Shown piece by piece: positions 54,286 to 62,764 of a stretch of DNA of 64,000 bases. Below the pieces are notes generated by a model. The model was not told the origin of the DNA. It saw only the letters and a program-made list of their open reading frames with translations, and ran no database searches. Within the stretch, counting starts at the first letter, position 1, and the number at the start of each line of letters is the position of its first letter. The stretch is from a bacterium (GTDB taxonomy: Bacteria > Cyanobacteriota > Vampirovibrionia > Obscuribacterales > Obscuribacteraceae): contig JAGOSY010000023.1 in assembly GCA_018062085.1 (NCBI GenBank), positions 1 through 64,000 of the forward strand. The letters run 5' to 3'. The position numbers were made by a program, and so were the translations under genes.

Positions 54286-54444
54286 ATGGGTTTGATATTT
54301 GCAGTTTTGATCGTTCTTTTTGTGTGCAAGCCGACGAAAGATTTCGCTTTCTTGATTTGTTTCTTGGCTTTTCTCACTGGCAAGTTTCTTCTTGCCCTTA
54401 TCTTTTTCTTCCTGTTCATGGCCGGCTCTAATCGGTCACGCTAG
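54286..54444 (+). CDS. Very small hydrophobic protein (52 aa)
   Basis: GAGGAG lies before an ATG that opens 52 codons, almost all hydrophobic with Phe and Leu (two helices: IFAVLIVLFVC and FLICFLAFLTGKFLLAL). A basic C-terminus (GSNRSR) follows. Probably a small membrane peptide; function unknown. Confidence 0.55.
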   Translation: MGLIFAVLIVLFVCKPTKDFAFLICFLAFLTGKFLLALIFFFLFMAGSNRSR

Positions 54445-54531
54445 CGCCTATCGTCCCTGATAGGTTTCATTTGAACCTGGCCAAAGAGGCTATTGTTCTT
54501 TTATTTTGAAAAATAAAAATAGCAGGTATAT

Positions 54532-55209
54532 ATGTCACATGATAATTGCATAAAACAAATCCGTCCTGAATCAACCTTCGCCAACTTCAAGGTGTATCAA
54601 CCAGAGCAGCAGGCGGTGCTCGATACAATGGAGACATTGGCTCAACAAATAGTCGACAATTCTAAGCTCATTGTCGGTCAGGAGTATCCCTTTCCCTTCG
54701 GCCAGATAATTTTTCTCTGGTCTCAACCTGGCCACGGCAAGACTCATCTACTTGAAGCTTTTGCCGCTCACATTCTGGCTCATGCCCCGGAGTTAGAGCG
54801 CAGTCTCTACCTCGCTCGCGATAACTTTACCCTGCGGCATATTGCCATGACGGATCTCTATGAAAAGTGTCCGATTGTCATGATTGATGATCTTTTCAGC
54901 GAGTTTCAGTCTGTTGATAAACTGCACCCAGCTACCGATCTGAGATGCTTGATGGACTACCTGACTGCTGTTTATGACCGGCGGACATTGGTAATCGCTA
55001 CATCTAACTTTCCTATGTTGAGCAATCACGGCATTATCGAATGCATTAGCCGTGTCGACAAGATTGGTCGCACGCTCTCACGCTGTGAAGAGTTGCTTTC
55101 TACTGCAGGTGAAATTTATCTGCCAGGCATTGATTATCGCAAAGAAATTGCCAAAGAAAGACAGCAACGGCGCAGCACCATTCGCTTGCCATTCTCGAAT
55201 GAGAGCTAA
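54532..55209 (+). CDS. DnaC/DnaA-like AAA+ ATPase
   Basis: A 225-residue AAA+ protein. The P-loop is WSQPGHGKTH (Lys70, Thr71), with Ser in place of the first Gly. Walker B is IVMIDDLFSEF. Sensor-1 TSNFP and an Arg-rich C-terminus follow. The size and plan fit DnaC/IstB-type helicase loaders or DnaA-like proteins, although no primosome gene is nearby. AGCAGG precedes the ATG. It is one of three NTPases in the operon, so a remodelling role is likely. Confidence 0.7.
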   Translation: MSHDNCIKQIRPESTFANFKVYQPEQQAVLDTMETLAQQIVDNSKLIVGQEYPFPFGQIIFLWSQPGHGKTHLLEAFAAHILAHAPELERSLYLARDNFTLRHIAMTDLYEKCPIVMIDDLFSEFQSVDKLHPATDLRCLMDYLTAVYDRRTLVIATSNFPMLSNHGIIECISRVDKIGRTLSRCEELLSTAGEIYLPGIDYRKEIAKERQQRRSTIRLPFSNES

Positions 55210-55242
55210 GGCGATTTTCTAATTTGACTCGAGGAATTTACT

Positions 55243-55647
55243 ATGAATAAGACAGAGATTAACACGGCAGAGGTGACAGCTCGATTTTGGCAGGTGGCCA
55301 CTGCTGTTAGTGCGTCATTTCCACTTGAAGCAACTCTCGTTGCTTTACGACAGCTTGACTCATCAGGAGATTTGAATGAGCAGACCCTGCGGCATAGAGC
55401 TAATGCACTTTGCTTTGAAATGGTTAGCGAAAAGCTCGGAATCAGAGGCTGCGATTTGACAGCCAGCCTGCAAAAGATACGTGAGTTAGAGCAGAGTCTG
55501 GCTTCAAACTGTTTTACGGGCGATGCTCAAGGGATCAGCGCAAGTCTAGATGCTGCAAAACGTGAAGTGGAAGAGAAAAGAATGTTCTTCATGATGATGG
55601 GCAAATGGCAACTGTCGGTAGCGCGTTATGTTCGCAATACTGGCTAG
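55243..55647 (+). CDS. Hypothetical helical protein
   Basis: A 134-residue soluble helical protein with no recognised motif. CGAGGAA precedes the ATG. It lies between the DnaC-like gene and a membrane protein gene. Confidence 0.55.
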   Translation: MNKTEINTAEVTARFWQVATAVSASFPLEATLVALRQLDSSGDLNEQTLRHRANALCFEMVSEKLGIRGCDLTASLQKIRELEQSLASNCFTGDAQGISASLDAAKREVEEKRMFFMMMGKWQLSVARYVRNTG

Positions 55648-55678
55648 TGGTGACAACTTAAATAGTGAGGAATCACAA

Positions 55679-56008
55679 ATGAATACAGTAAGTGTGAAAA
55701 AAGGTAGCAGTTTGACAGTCTTTGGCATTGTCTTGTGGGTCACTGCGGTGCTCACTGGTGCCTTGATTGCGGTCTGGCCTATGGTAGCAATGGCTGGGAT
55801 AGGTGGCTGGAGTTTCTTGGTTGCTGGCGCCTGGTATCGAATTGGGTTGAGAACACCTATTTGGTATATTTCTACAGGTTTAAATGCATTAGTTGGAGTG
55901 ATCGTTTTCGTTCACTGGACTGAGGCGTGTGGCTTTGTTGGCGGTCTTGCTGTTGTTCTGGCGATAGTTGGCGGAGTATTGATGGCTTTTTCTCTACGCC
56001 GTAGATAA
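55679..56008 (+). CDS. Small membrane protein (109 aa)
   Basis: ATG 55679 follows GAGGAATC. An upstream in-frame ATG at 55628 overlaps the previous gene and is less likely. Four hydrophobic segments (VFGIVLWVTAVLTGALIAV and others) and a basic tail (SLRRR). Function unknown. Confidence 0.6.
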   Translation: MNTVSVKKGSSLTVFGIVLWVTAVLTGALIAVWPMVAMAGIGGWSFLVAGAWYRIGLRTPIWYISTGLNALVGVIVFVHWTEACGFVGGLAVVLAIVGGVLMAFSLRRR

Positions 56009-56134
56009 ATGGTTTTATTCAAAAGCAGCTATTTTACTTTCTTGCCTTCGATGCCATTGGTGTCGAGGGCTCGTTTTTAAGGAGATTTGAGCCGCGCAGT
56101 TGGCGAGCTTTAGTCTCGATTATTGGAGATTATT

Positions 56135-57853
56135 ATGAACACTCAAATGGCACCACAAGTATTGCCACGTCGTCGTCTTAACCCTAGTGTTTTGAGCGAT
56201 GCCGAGATGGCTTTCGACGAGTTTTTAGACGCTAATTTCTTTGGTCAGCCTGAGGCTCGCATACTGCTGCGCAAAGCTTACGCCAATTATCTCAACCCGC
56301 TGCGCGACAAGACTAAGCCCATTGCTTTTCTTGTCTTTGCAGGTGAGTCTCGTACTGGTAAGACTGAAGGCGCTCGCATGATTCCCGCTTTTGTCCACAA
56401 AAATCGCTTTGCCTTGCTTAAAATCAACTGCAGCGAGTACATGGACAAACACAGTCTGTGGAACCTTAAGGGCTCTCCCCGTGGGCACATTTCTAATCAG
56501 GTGACAACTGATGAGAAATATCACCTTGTGCCTAAAGATGAGAAGCATGGCTATGCTGAATTTATGAACCACAACTTGGAATGGTCTAAGCAAGGTTCAG
56601 ATGTGCCTCTGTCTGTAGTTCTGTTGGACGAATGGGACAAAGCTTGCTTTGAGTTCAACCAACTGTTGTTGCAGGCTATGGACGATGGTCAGATCACTTT
56701 GGGCTCAGGTGAAGTTGTTGACTTTCGCAACACCATTTTTGTAGCCGCTTGCAACAGTGGGATGGAAGAGGTAGAGCGGGCAGAGGCTGGTGGTATTGGT
56801 TTTACTGCTACTGAAAGTAAGCTCAGTCACGCTGAGGTAAGCAAAGTTGTTGATCGTGTGATTAAAGAGCGTACTCCTCCAGAGTTTCGCAACCGCTTGA
56901 AAGAGCTTGGCGGAATAGCAGTCTTTCAATCACTGACCGCAGAGATGATGAAGCTTGTTGTTAGACGTGATTTCAAGGACATTCAGGAGTTGATCAATGC
57001 TTCTGGTTACTACTTTAGCCTTGCGGTTACTGAGGAGGCAATTGATGAAATTTTGCGTCAGGCGCTTGCTGGTAAGGGCAACTTGAGTAATGTCAAGTCG
57101 CTAATTACTAAAGAAGTTCAGATTCCCCTGGGCATCGAGGCTACTAAGCGCACAATTAAGCCAGGTGATTTAGTGGTCGTTGACGTCGAGTTTCCTAAAG
57201 GTGCTGGAACAGCTGAAATAGCAGGCGCCGGTAGTATCGACAAAACGATCTTTTTTGAAATCGGGGATCCCGTTGGTATGCCTACGACTGTTTCTGGCTT
57301 CGAGTCACTGCTTAAGTCACCGGCTGAAGCTGCCGCTAGTCCCACTCCAACAGATGAAGATTTGACCGATGAAGATCGTCAGATGCTGGCTTCTTTGTTT
57401 TCTATCGGCAATAGCAATCTAGTGGGTGCTCGCTCAATGTCGATGCTGCTTATGGCGGTTGAGAACGGTGTACAAAGAGAGTCACTTGGCTTTGGCTTCG
57501 CTGACCAGCTCAATAAGCTTGGTTTGATGCCTAAGACACCAGCGGCCTTCACTGATTTGCACAACCTCACTCTGCTTTCTGCTATGGCTTTGATTAAGTC
57601 GCAAGTCGAACTTTATCCGGAGTTGGCTCGTAGCTACACCCTAGAAGTGAAGCAAAACAAAAGCTTCATGACTATAGTGCGCGATTCGCAAGAAATTGTC
57701 AGCGAATTGGTTACCCTCTTAGGCGTCCGCGTCAAAGAAACGAAGATGCACCACGAGTCGCCTTACACCTTCACTATGGAGGTTGAGGCCCTTCCACAAG
57801 CAATTCTCATGGCACGCACTCGCTTTCCCAAACTAGGCATTAAAGCTGTCTAG
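56135..57853 (+). CDS. Single-ring Clp-type AAA+ ATPase
   Basis: A 572-residue protein that resembles only the second ring of Clp/Hsp100 ATPases. Walker A is GESRTGKT (70-77), Walker B VVLLDEWDKA (Asp165, Glu166) with the LLLQAMDDGQITLGSGEVVDFRNT stretch of D2 rings, sensor-1 AACNSG, and the arginine finger in PEFRNRLKEL. No ClpP-docking loop is seen. The C-terminal ~200 residues are unlike ClpA/B. ATG 56135 follows TGGAGA. Its central place among small membrane proteins suggests it drives a membrane-linked machine; that is inference. Confidence 0.8.
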   Translation: MNTQMAPQVLPRRRLNPSVLSDAEMAFDEFLDANFFGQPEARILLRKAYANYLNPLRDKTKPIAFLVFAGESRTGKTEGARMIPAFVHKNRFALLKINCSEYMDKHSLWNLKGSPRGHISNQVTTDEKYHLVPKDEKHGYAEFMNHNLEWSKQGSDVPLSVVLLDEWDKACFEFNQLLLQAMDDGQITLGSGEVVDFRNTIFVAACNSGMEEVERAEAGGIGFTATESKLSHAEVSKVVDRVIKERTPPEFRNRLKELGGIAVFQSLTAEMMKLVVRRDFKDIQELINASGYYFSLAVTEEAIDEILRQALAGKGNLSNVKSLITKEVQIPLGIEATKRTIKPGDLVVVDVEFPKGAGTAEIAGAGSIDKTIFFEIGDPVGMPTTVSGFESLLKSPAEAAASPTPTDEDLTDEDRQMLASLFSIGNSNLVGARSMSMLLMAVENGVQRESLGFGFADQLNKLGLMPKTPAAFTDLHNLTLLSAMALIKSQVELYPELARSYTLEVKQNKSFMTIVRDSQEIVSELVTLLGVRVKETKMHHESPYTFTMEVEALPQAILMARTRFPKLGIKAV

Positions 57854-57885
57854 TTTTAACCTTTTGAGCTTCAGCGGAGGCAATT

Positions 57886-58320
57886 ATGATAACTACGGCA
57901 AGTCTGTCTGATGTCAATCAGATAGCAGTTTTAAATCGCCAGTTTCATCTCGATATGCCGTACTTTCCCTGGGATACTCCAGAGTGGATTGAGCAAGAGA
58001 TAAGAGCTGGCCATTACTATGTCATTCGTGATGCGGACGGTATAGTTGGTGCGCTTTGTTTGCACACCAATTCTCAGTCTGGTGTTGCTGAAATTGAGGC
58101 CATGGCAACGCGAGCCAATCTGCACGGGCAAGGCATAGGTCGCCTGCTTGTGGAGTATGCCATAACCTTTGGTCGCGCTCTCAACCTTCGCTCTCTCACT
58201 GTTGGATCATTCTGCGCCTACGGTGTGCGGCCCTTTTACGAAAAGTGCGGTTTTACTTGTGCCGCTGAATTGCGGCAATTTCAGGGACACTCGTACTTCT
58301 CATTTTCATTAACTCTATAA
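57886..58320 (+). CDS. GNAT-family acetyltransferase
   Basis: A 144-residue GNAT fold. The acetyl-CoA site is in MATRANLHGQGIGRLLV (RGxG-type motif A), preceded by IEAM and followed by GVRPFYEKCGF. The N-terminal helix pair has ISLSD and FPWDTPEW. It would move an acetyl group from acetyl-CoA to an amine, either protein or small molecule. GGAGG precedes the ATG. The substrate cannot be told; a protein in this operon is possible. Confidence 0.8.
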   Translation: MITTASLSDVNQIAVLNRQFHLDMPYFPWDTPEWIEQEIRAGHYYVIRDADGIVGALCLHTNSQSGVAEIEAMATRANLHGQGIGRLLVEYAITFGRALNLRSLTVGSFCAYGVRPFYEKCGFTCAAELRQFQGHSYFSFSLTL

Positions 58321-58347
58321 AGCCAACGTCTTTTTCGAGGTATCGAT

Positions 58348-58809
58348 ATGCGTGAAGATATGAAATTTATAGTTTTGGATCGACCACGGTTGAACCACGA
58401 TTTTCGCATTTGCAAAGGTGAGCGAAAGAAGCTACAGCAAGACTGGGAGACCCTTCCCCAGCGCGAATCGATGAGGTTGCCATGGCATTTTCATTGTCGC
58501 GGCAAAGGGCAGCGCTTGGTCGGTAGAGAAGATCGTCGCAAACAATTCAACGATCACCTAGCTCCTTTGAGACGTTTTCTGCGGGCTCGACTGGGTACCG
58601 ATTGGAATGATCTTAACTCTGAGATTCGGCAAGAGGCCAGCACTAGAACAGTGTTGGGGTTTCATCTGATGCATCACTTTTGGCGAATGATTCGCCGAAA
58701 CGTCTTTGTTTTCGATGGTGTTGTCTATAGCAATCGGTGTCAGCAACTCAGTTCTGGCACTTTCTATGTTGACCCGTTGACCAACAAACTCTCTCAAATA
58801 GGCTGCTAA
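58348..58809 (+). CDS. Hypothetical basic protein
   Basis: A 153-residue, His/Arg-rich protein. The middle reads LRRFLRARLGTDWNDLNSEI, then HLMHHFWRMI, patterns that look conserved but that I cannot name. A Cys ends the protein. TCGAGG precedes the ATG. Function unknown. Confidence 0.6.
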   Translation: MREDMKFIVLDRPRLNHDFRICKGERKKLQQDWETLPQRESMRLPWHFHCRGKGQRLVGREDRRKQFNDHLAPLRRFLRARLGTDWNDLNSEIRQEASTRTVLGFHLMHHFWRMIRRNVFVFDGVVYSNRCQQLSSGTFYVDPLTNKLSQIGC

Positions 58810-58837
58810 TAACAGCCAATAATTCTAGGACAATTTT

Positions 58838-59647
58838 ATGAATAGTTTAAACAGCAAAAAGGGTCGTAATGTAATTCTTGTAACTGCAGCTCAAGGCGGC
58901 TCTGGTCGGACAATGACGGCAGTGGCTTTGGCTACTTTTCTGACTCAATATGGCACTGTAGCCTTTATCGGCAATGATATAGAAGGGCGAGGCTATTTTG
59001 GCACTCCAGAGCCGCTGCCGCGCAGTGATTTGTCTCACCCGGGCAAAGCTAGTTGGAGTGGTTCTGAGTGGTTATCTTTTCCCAGAGAAAATCTGTTCTT
59101 GTATGACAGTGGCCACCATAGTGATGCCAGTGATTTTCAGCCTGTTATTAGTTCTCTTAAGCAGACTCATGATTTTGTAGTAGTCAGTTGTGGTTTGGAT
59201 GTGAAAACTACAGGTGATGCGGAGGCTGCACAGAGTATGAGGAAGTTAGTTGATCATGCAATTGTCTTGTACAGACAAAACAACCGTAGTCATGTGCTCA
59301 CTTCAATATTGCTTAAGTGGTTGTTTGAGAAGCAGTCAGCTGATACTTCCTTGCTTCTGCCCATGCTCAACTTTCGAGCGGATGATCGGGAGTTTAAGCT
59401 TGGGCAGAATTGGACCGAGAAAGCACTTGCTTGTTTTTCTAGTGCTTTGAATGCGGCTGAAGCTGTTCTTCGTTCGAGAGAGTTACAAGGTGCAGTCGGG
59501 AATTTGTACTACAACACTGCTCTGTCGCAACAGTCCTATTTAGGCTATGGTGCAGTAAACATTGCTCTCAACTTCTCTTGTACTGCGCCTGGTTGGCCAG
59601 CCTACGCGGTTAACAATCTTGCCAAGCTGGTTGTTGCTGTTCGCTAA
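58838..59647 (+). CDS. ParA/MinD-like protein with degenerate P-loop
   Basis: A 269-residue SIMIBI-class-like protein. The start is ParA-like: NVILVTAAQGGSGRTMTAVALATFL. The deviant Walker A KGGxGKT reads QGGSGRT (Gln19, Gly20, Gly21, Arg24), so both the signature Lys and the P-loop Lys are lost. A Walker B-like strand is FVVVSCGLDV. It probably no longer hydrolyses ATP well, if at all. PRTRC and ParA-type partners sort plasmids or membrane machines. AGGAC precedes the ATG. Its role here is unknown. Confidence 0.65.
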   Translation: MNSLNSKKGRNVILVTAAQGGSGRTMTAVALATFLTQYGTVAFIGNDIEGRGYFGTPEPLPRSDLSHPGKASWSGSEWLSFPRENLFLYDSGHHSDASDFQPVISSLKQTHDFVVVSCGLDVKTTGDAEAAQSMRKLVDHAIVLYRQNNRSHVLTSILLKWLFEKQSADTSLLLPMLNFRADDREFKLGQNWTEKALACFSSALNAAEAVLRSRELQGAVGNLYYNTALSQQSYLGYGAVNIALNFSCTAPGWPAYAVNNLAKLVVAVR

Positions 59648-59684
59648 CCCATACGTCAGTGCCTGGCATTGACACAAACATTTT

Positions 59685-59705
59685 GACTGCCTGTCTTGGG
59701 CAGTT
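59685..59705. repeat. Intercistronic hairpin
   Basis: GACTGCC (59685-59691) pairs with GGCAGTT (59699-59705), 7 bp with one wobble. Confidence 0.4.
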
Positions 59706-59736
59706 AACGAAACAACTAATCTAGAGAGAAATTCAG

Positions 59737-60198
59737 ATGAAAACGATTATTTTTCAAAACAACGGTCATTCTAAAGTTATTCACGGTCGCTTTGGCGGAT
59801 GTGAAGAGAGCAGACATTTCCACTGCTGTGACCGCCCATCTAGGCCCCAAATCGCTCAGAAGATCCTTGCTAATGAGGCGCGATTAGAAATCGCTGAATG
59901 CAAAGGCAATCCGCAAGTGTTTGACGCTGACCTGCCGCATCCACATGACTTGGGCTTGCCCAGTTTGTCGCTGGTGCGCGCACGGTTGGCTGATGGTGAC
60001 GTCTGTTGTGGGATTACGGAAGTTCTTCATGGTGCCCTTGGTGTGGCGCAATTTGGCAACACTCGTATCGAGTTCGAAGTGCCCGCTAGCGGTCGTAATG
60101 GTGGTGGCAGCAGTAGTCGCAGCAGCGGTCGCAGACGGCTAGTTCTCAATGTGAGAACTAATGAGCAAGGCTTTATTACTGCTGCTCACTACGGCTAA
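59737..60198 (+). CDS. Hypothetical protein with Cys/His cluster
   Basis: A 153-residue protein. The N-terminal ~35 residues carry GGCEESRHFHCCDR, which could bind a metal. The middle has VLHGALGVAQFG, and a Gly/Ser/Arg-rich linker precedes a last strand region (RLVLNVRTNEQG). AGAGAG precedes the ATG. Function unknown. Confidence 0.55.
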   Translation: MKTIIFQNNGHSKVIHGRFGGCEESRHFHCCDRPSRPQIAQKILANEARLEIAECKGNPQVFDADLPHPHDLGLPSLSLVRARLADGDVCCGITEVLHGALGVAQFGNTRIEFEVPASGRNGGGSSSRSSGRRRLVLNVRTNEQGFITAAHYG

Positions 60199-60234
60199 GC
60201 TTCCCTTCTTATTTATTCGTTCGAGGAAATACTC

Positions 60235-60459
60235 ATGAAATCTACAATTAAGAAGAATGCTGAAGCCCTGATAGTGTTGGGTGTTCTGCTGTTAGTCGTC
60301 GGCTTAGTCTGGATGTTGTTTGCCGACACCATGATTGTTGCCGTTTCGGTGACAGCCATTGGCGGCGCTATCCTTGGTTTGGTCGGTACAGTGCAAGCTG
60401 AACTGCTTGACGATGCACTCACTTTGACTATGGAGTCAGGCACGCCTAAGGCCGTGTAA
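60235..60459 (+). CDS. Small membrane protein (74 aa)
   Basis: CGAGGAA precedes the ATG. Two hydrophobic helices (ALIVLGVLLLVVGLVWMLF and VAVSVTAIGGAILGLVG) and a polar tail. Function unknown. Confidence 0.6.
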   Translation: MKSTIKKNAEALIVLGVLLLVVGLVWMLFADTMIVAVSVTAIGGAILGLVGTVQAELLDDALTLTMESGTPKAV

Positions 60460-60501
60460 GCACAAATTTGTTTTATTTCTAACCTGCTCTATTTCTAACA
60501 T

Positions 60502-60543
60502 CACCAGAAGCACTCTAATTAGCGCTTTTGGTGTTCATTTTTG
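60502..60543 (+). terminator. Terminator-like hairpin inside the operon
   Basis: CACCAGAAGC (60502-60511) pairs with GCTTTTGGTG (60524-60533), 10 bp with one wobble, followed by TTCATTTTT. It lies before the gene at 60555. Confidence 0.55.
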
Positions 60544-60554
60544 AGGAATTACCT

Positions 60555-61307
60555 ATGATAACCAATATCGAATACAACACCTTACTAAAAGCTCGTGATG
60601 CCGCTAATCTTCTTAGGGCACAGCTACTAGCGCGCCTTGCCGCTACAAGAGTCAGCGCAATGAAGTGCGGCTGTGGTGCTATCCATCACGGTGAGGCGGA
60701 AGTTGTCGACATCGCTTTTAACGATATCGATGGTGAATACGCTGATCAAATCGGAATGTTCATGAGCTGCACGTGCAACATGCGCGAAGTCGGCAACCCG
60801 CACAACAAAGACTACGATTATTCGATGGGTGTCACTAGCTTCATCCCCTGGTCAGAGCTGTATGTGATGTTTCGTCAAGCATTCGAGCCGGTAGGAGTAC
60901 CAACAGACCATCTATTTGCTGAACCGTTTATTTCCGGCCCGAAATTTGTTGGCTCTGGCCAAACGGCGACGGTACATGTAGGTAAGCCTGTCTATATCCG
61001 CCCTATTGGTGATACCGACCAGATGCTATGGCGCAATGCTCAAGTGCGAATCGACTGCAATGTCGAGCGCTACGCACCAGGTAGTTACATCGCTTGTAAG
61101 ATCGATCCGTTTGCTCCGCATTATGGCAGCTCGAAATCTGTGAGTTACCACTATGCAAACGTGCAAACACCTTGCATTTTCGCCGCTAGGCTATTTGACA
61201 TAAACGTTCTTGTGCCGATAGTCAGAGTGGTGGGGTTATCTCAGGATGGATCGGTGGTGACAGTTGAGACAAATGAAGGTATCGAGTTTTATCATCCGGA
61301 AGTCTAA
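60555..61307 (+). CDS. Hypothetical protein with Cys motifs
   Basis: A 250-residue protein. MKCGCGAIHHGEAEV (CxC) and FMSCTCNM (CxC) near the start suggest a metal site in the N-terminal half. The rest is beta-rich (TATVHVGKPVYIRPI, VTVETNEGIEF). ATG 60555 follows TGAGGAA. Function unknown. Confidence 0.6.
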   Translation: MITNIEYNTLLKARDAANLLRAQLLARLAATRVSAMKCGCGAIHHGEAEVVDIAFNDIDGEYADQIGMFMSCTCNMREVGNPHNKDYDYSMGVTSFIPWSELYVMFRQAFEPVGVPTDHLFAEPFISGPKFVGSGQTATVHVGKPVYIRPIGDTDQMLWRNAQVRIDCNVERYAPGSYIACKIDPFAPHYGSSKSVSYHYANVQTPCIFAARLFDINVLVPIVRVVGLSQDGSVVTVETNEGIEFYHPEV

Positions 61308-61333
61308 ATCTGGTTTCACTAAGGAGAGAATTT

Positions 61334-61459
61334 ATGAAAACTATCGCAAACAAAGAGAACACAAAATTGTTATGGCAAGTCACTATTTTCGGCATGTTTG
61401 CCTATGTAGTTCTGGCTATCCTAAGCATTTTTACGCGCTTTCAAGAACGGCATAGCTAG
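61334..61459 (+). CDS. Very small membrane protein (41 aa)
   Basis: AAGGAGAG precedes an ATG that opens 41 codons: a polar basic start, one helix (FGMFAYVVLAILSIF) and a charged end (RFQERHS). It ends the plus-strand run of the second accessory operon. Its strong ribosome binding site is the main support. Confidence 0.55.
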   Translation: MKTIANKENTKLLWQVTIFGMFAYVVLAILSIFTRFQERHS

Positions 61460-61795
61460 TGCAATATTCATAGGTTCAAGAAAGGAAAACTAAAGCTTCG
61501 CTGCCGTGCCAATTAGATCGACAAGGATGTCGGTCGGCATGGATGGGAGATCGCATCAATTCGACTAAAAAAAATGTCAATTATTAATAGACCGGTCTAC
61601 TGATTCCTTACTAGGCTTGCTGTGGTTGTGGCGGTTTCAAGATTAGTGAGCACATTTTTCATTGCATCCTGCACCCAGGGCTTGGATAATTTGCTTTCAA
61701 GCCAGCGACGACGCTGATGATTTTGAACTTTTTCACTTCGGCACTCGTATATGCATGAGTGATCAGTGGTTTTGCTTTTACCGTGAGGTGCCTAT
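61460..61795. promoter_or_regulatory. Intergenic region with a 12-bp palindrome
   Basis: About 335 bases without a gene. It contains the palindrome TAGACCGGTCTA at 61588-61599, and a GAGG site before the next ATG. Confidence 0.45.
61588..61599. promoter_or_regulatory. Perfect 12-bp palindrome TAGACCGGTCTA
   Basis: Exact dyad symmetry, and a form (AGACC..GGTCT) often used as an operator by TetR-family repressors. No TetR gene is in the window. Confidence 0.5.
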
Positions 61796-62109
61796 ATGAA
61801 ACCGACTCTCGAATCAATGCTTGTGGAAATGCGGTCGTCGTTCGATGCGGTTCATGCCAAGATTGACGCCCAGGGAATCTTCCTCAGCCAGAAAATTGAT
61901 GATGGGGATAGCCGGTTGGAGCAGAAAATAGGTGAAGTTGATGCTCGGCTGGGCCGAAAGATTGATGAGGTCGATGCTCGACTGGGCCGGAAAATCGATA
62001 ACCTTTGCCGGCGGAGTTTGCCGCATATCTGGGGCCATTTATAAATACTGTCGAAAAAATGCTGGACAATCATGACAAGAGAATTATTGCCCTAGAACAG
62101 CGAGCTTGA
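61796..62109 (+). pseudogene. Frameshifted coiled-coil protein
   Basis: The frame from 61796 encodes a heptad-rich coil with a repeat EVDARLGRKID twice and runs to a stop at 62042. Skipping two bases in CTTTGCCGGCGGAGTTT restores a better continuation (LAGEFAAYL, then INTVEKMLDNHDKRIIALEQ) to a stop at 62107-62109. The second half fits the pattern of the first, so a two-base insertion probably broke the gene. A short functional protein ending at 62042 is an alternative. Confidence 0.55.
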
Positions 62110-62764
62110 TCCCATAGGCTGGCTGCGCACTGGTGAATCAAGGCGACAGACCTTGACCAGTGGCTTATCTGCCTTGGCGATGATAAACGAATCGCCTTTC
62201 AAAACTTGTTCTATCAAGCACCAGAGCTGGGTTTTTGGTCGCCATGCGGCTGTATTGCCACGTTCTTCGCGCTGTTGTCTGAAGTAGGCTACTTTTGTCT
62301 TGCCAGAGTGAGACAGTTTGAGGCTTTCGCCTTCCTGTGCCCGGAGATAGCCTGTGGACAAGGGTTTTCAGGGCTTGGGTTTAAATGAGCCTGTGCTAAT
62401 CTGTGTTTCTTCGTATAATCACCACTCATGGTGCCAGCAGGCTGCTGCTATTTATTTTGGGGTACTAGCCCAAAAACCGCGCAGTAAAGGCCTTTAGCTA
62501 CTTCCCTGTGTAGTGTTTGGACCAGCGCAGTTGTCTTATTTTCCCTTGCTCTACATAGTAAGTCTTTGATAACACTAGATATCTCTCTATTCTCTTTCGC
62601 GCATCAAGGTACTTTAAACCTTTAACAACAGCCAATAAGGCCTATGTACAAATTTTTCGATGCAACTATGTTGCTTCGAGGATGGTCTTGTCTGGTTTTG
62701 TTTGATGTGAAGAGCGAATTGCAGAGGTAATCCAAAACAACCTAACTTAGAAAAGGAAACAGTT
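62110..62764 (+). promoter_or_regulatory. Leader region of the tandem paralog pair
   Basis: About 655 bases without a credible gene. A TATAAT is at 62414-62419 without a good -35. From 62551 the sequence is homologous to the leader of the second accessory operon. AAAAGGAAAC precedes the next ATG. Confidence 0.55.
62551..62725 (+). promoter_or_regulatory. Conserved leader element, copy B
   Basis: Aligns over about 150 bases with 49296-49470, including AGTCTTTG, ATCTCTCT, ACTTTAAACC and the GCAAC-TAT-GTTGC hairpin that replaces the ACAAC-TCT-GTTGT of copy A. Confidence 0.6.

Noticed and set aside
62391..62419. CTGTGCT/CTGTGTT pair and TATAAT as a phased-repeat promoter
   Set aside because: The spacing is 10, not 11, and only two loose copies are present; only the TATAAT is kept as a weak hint.
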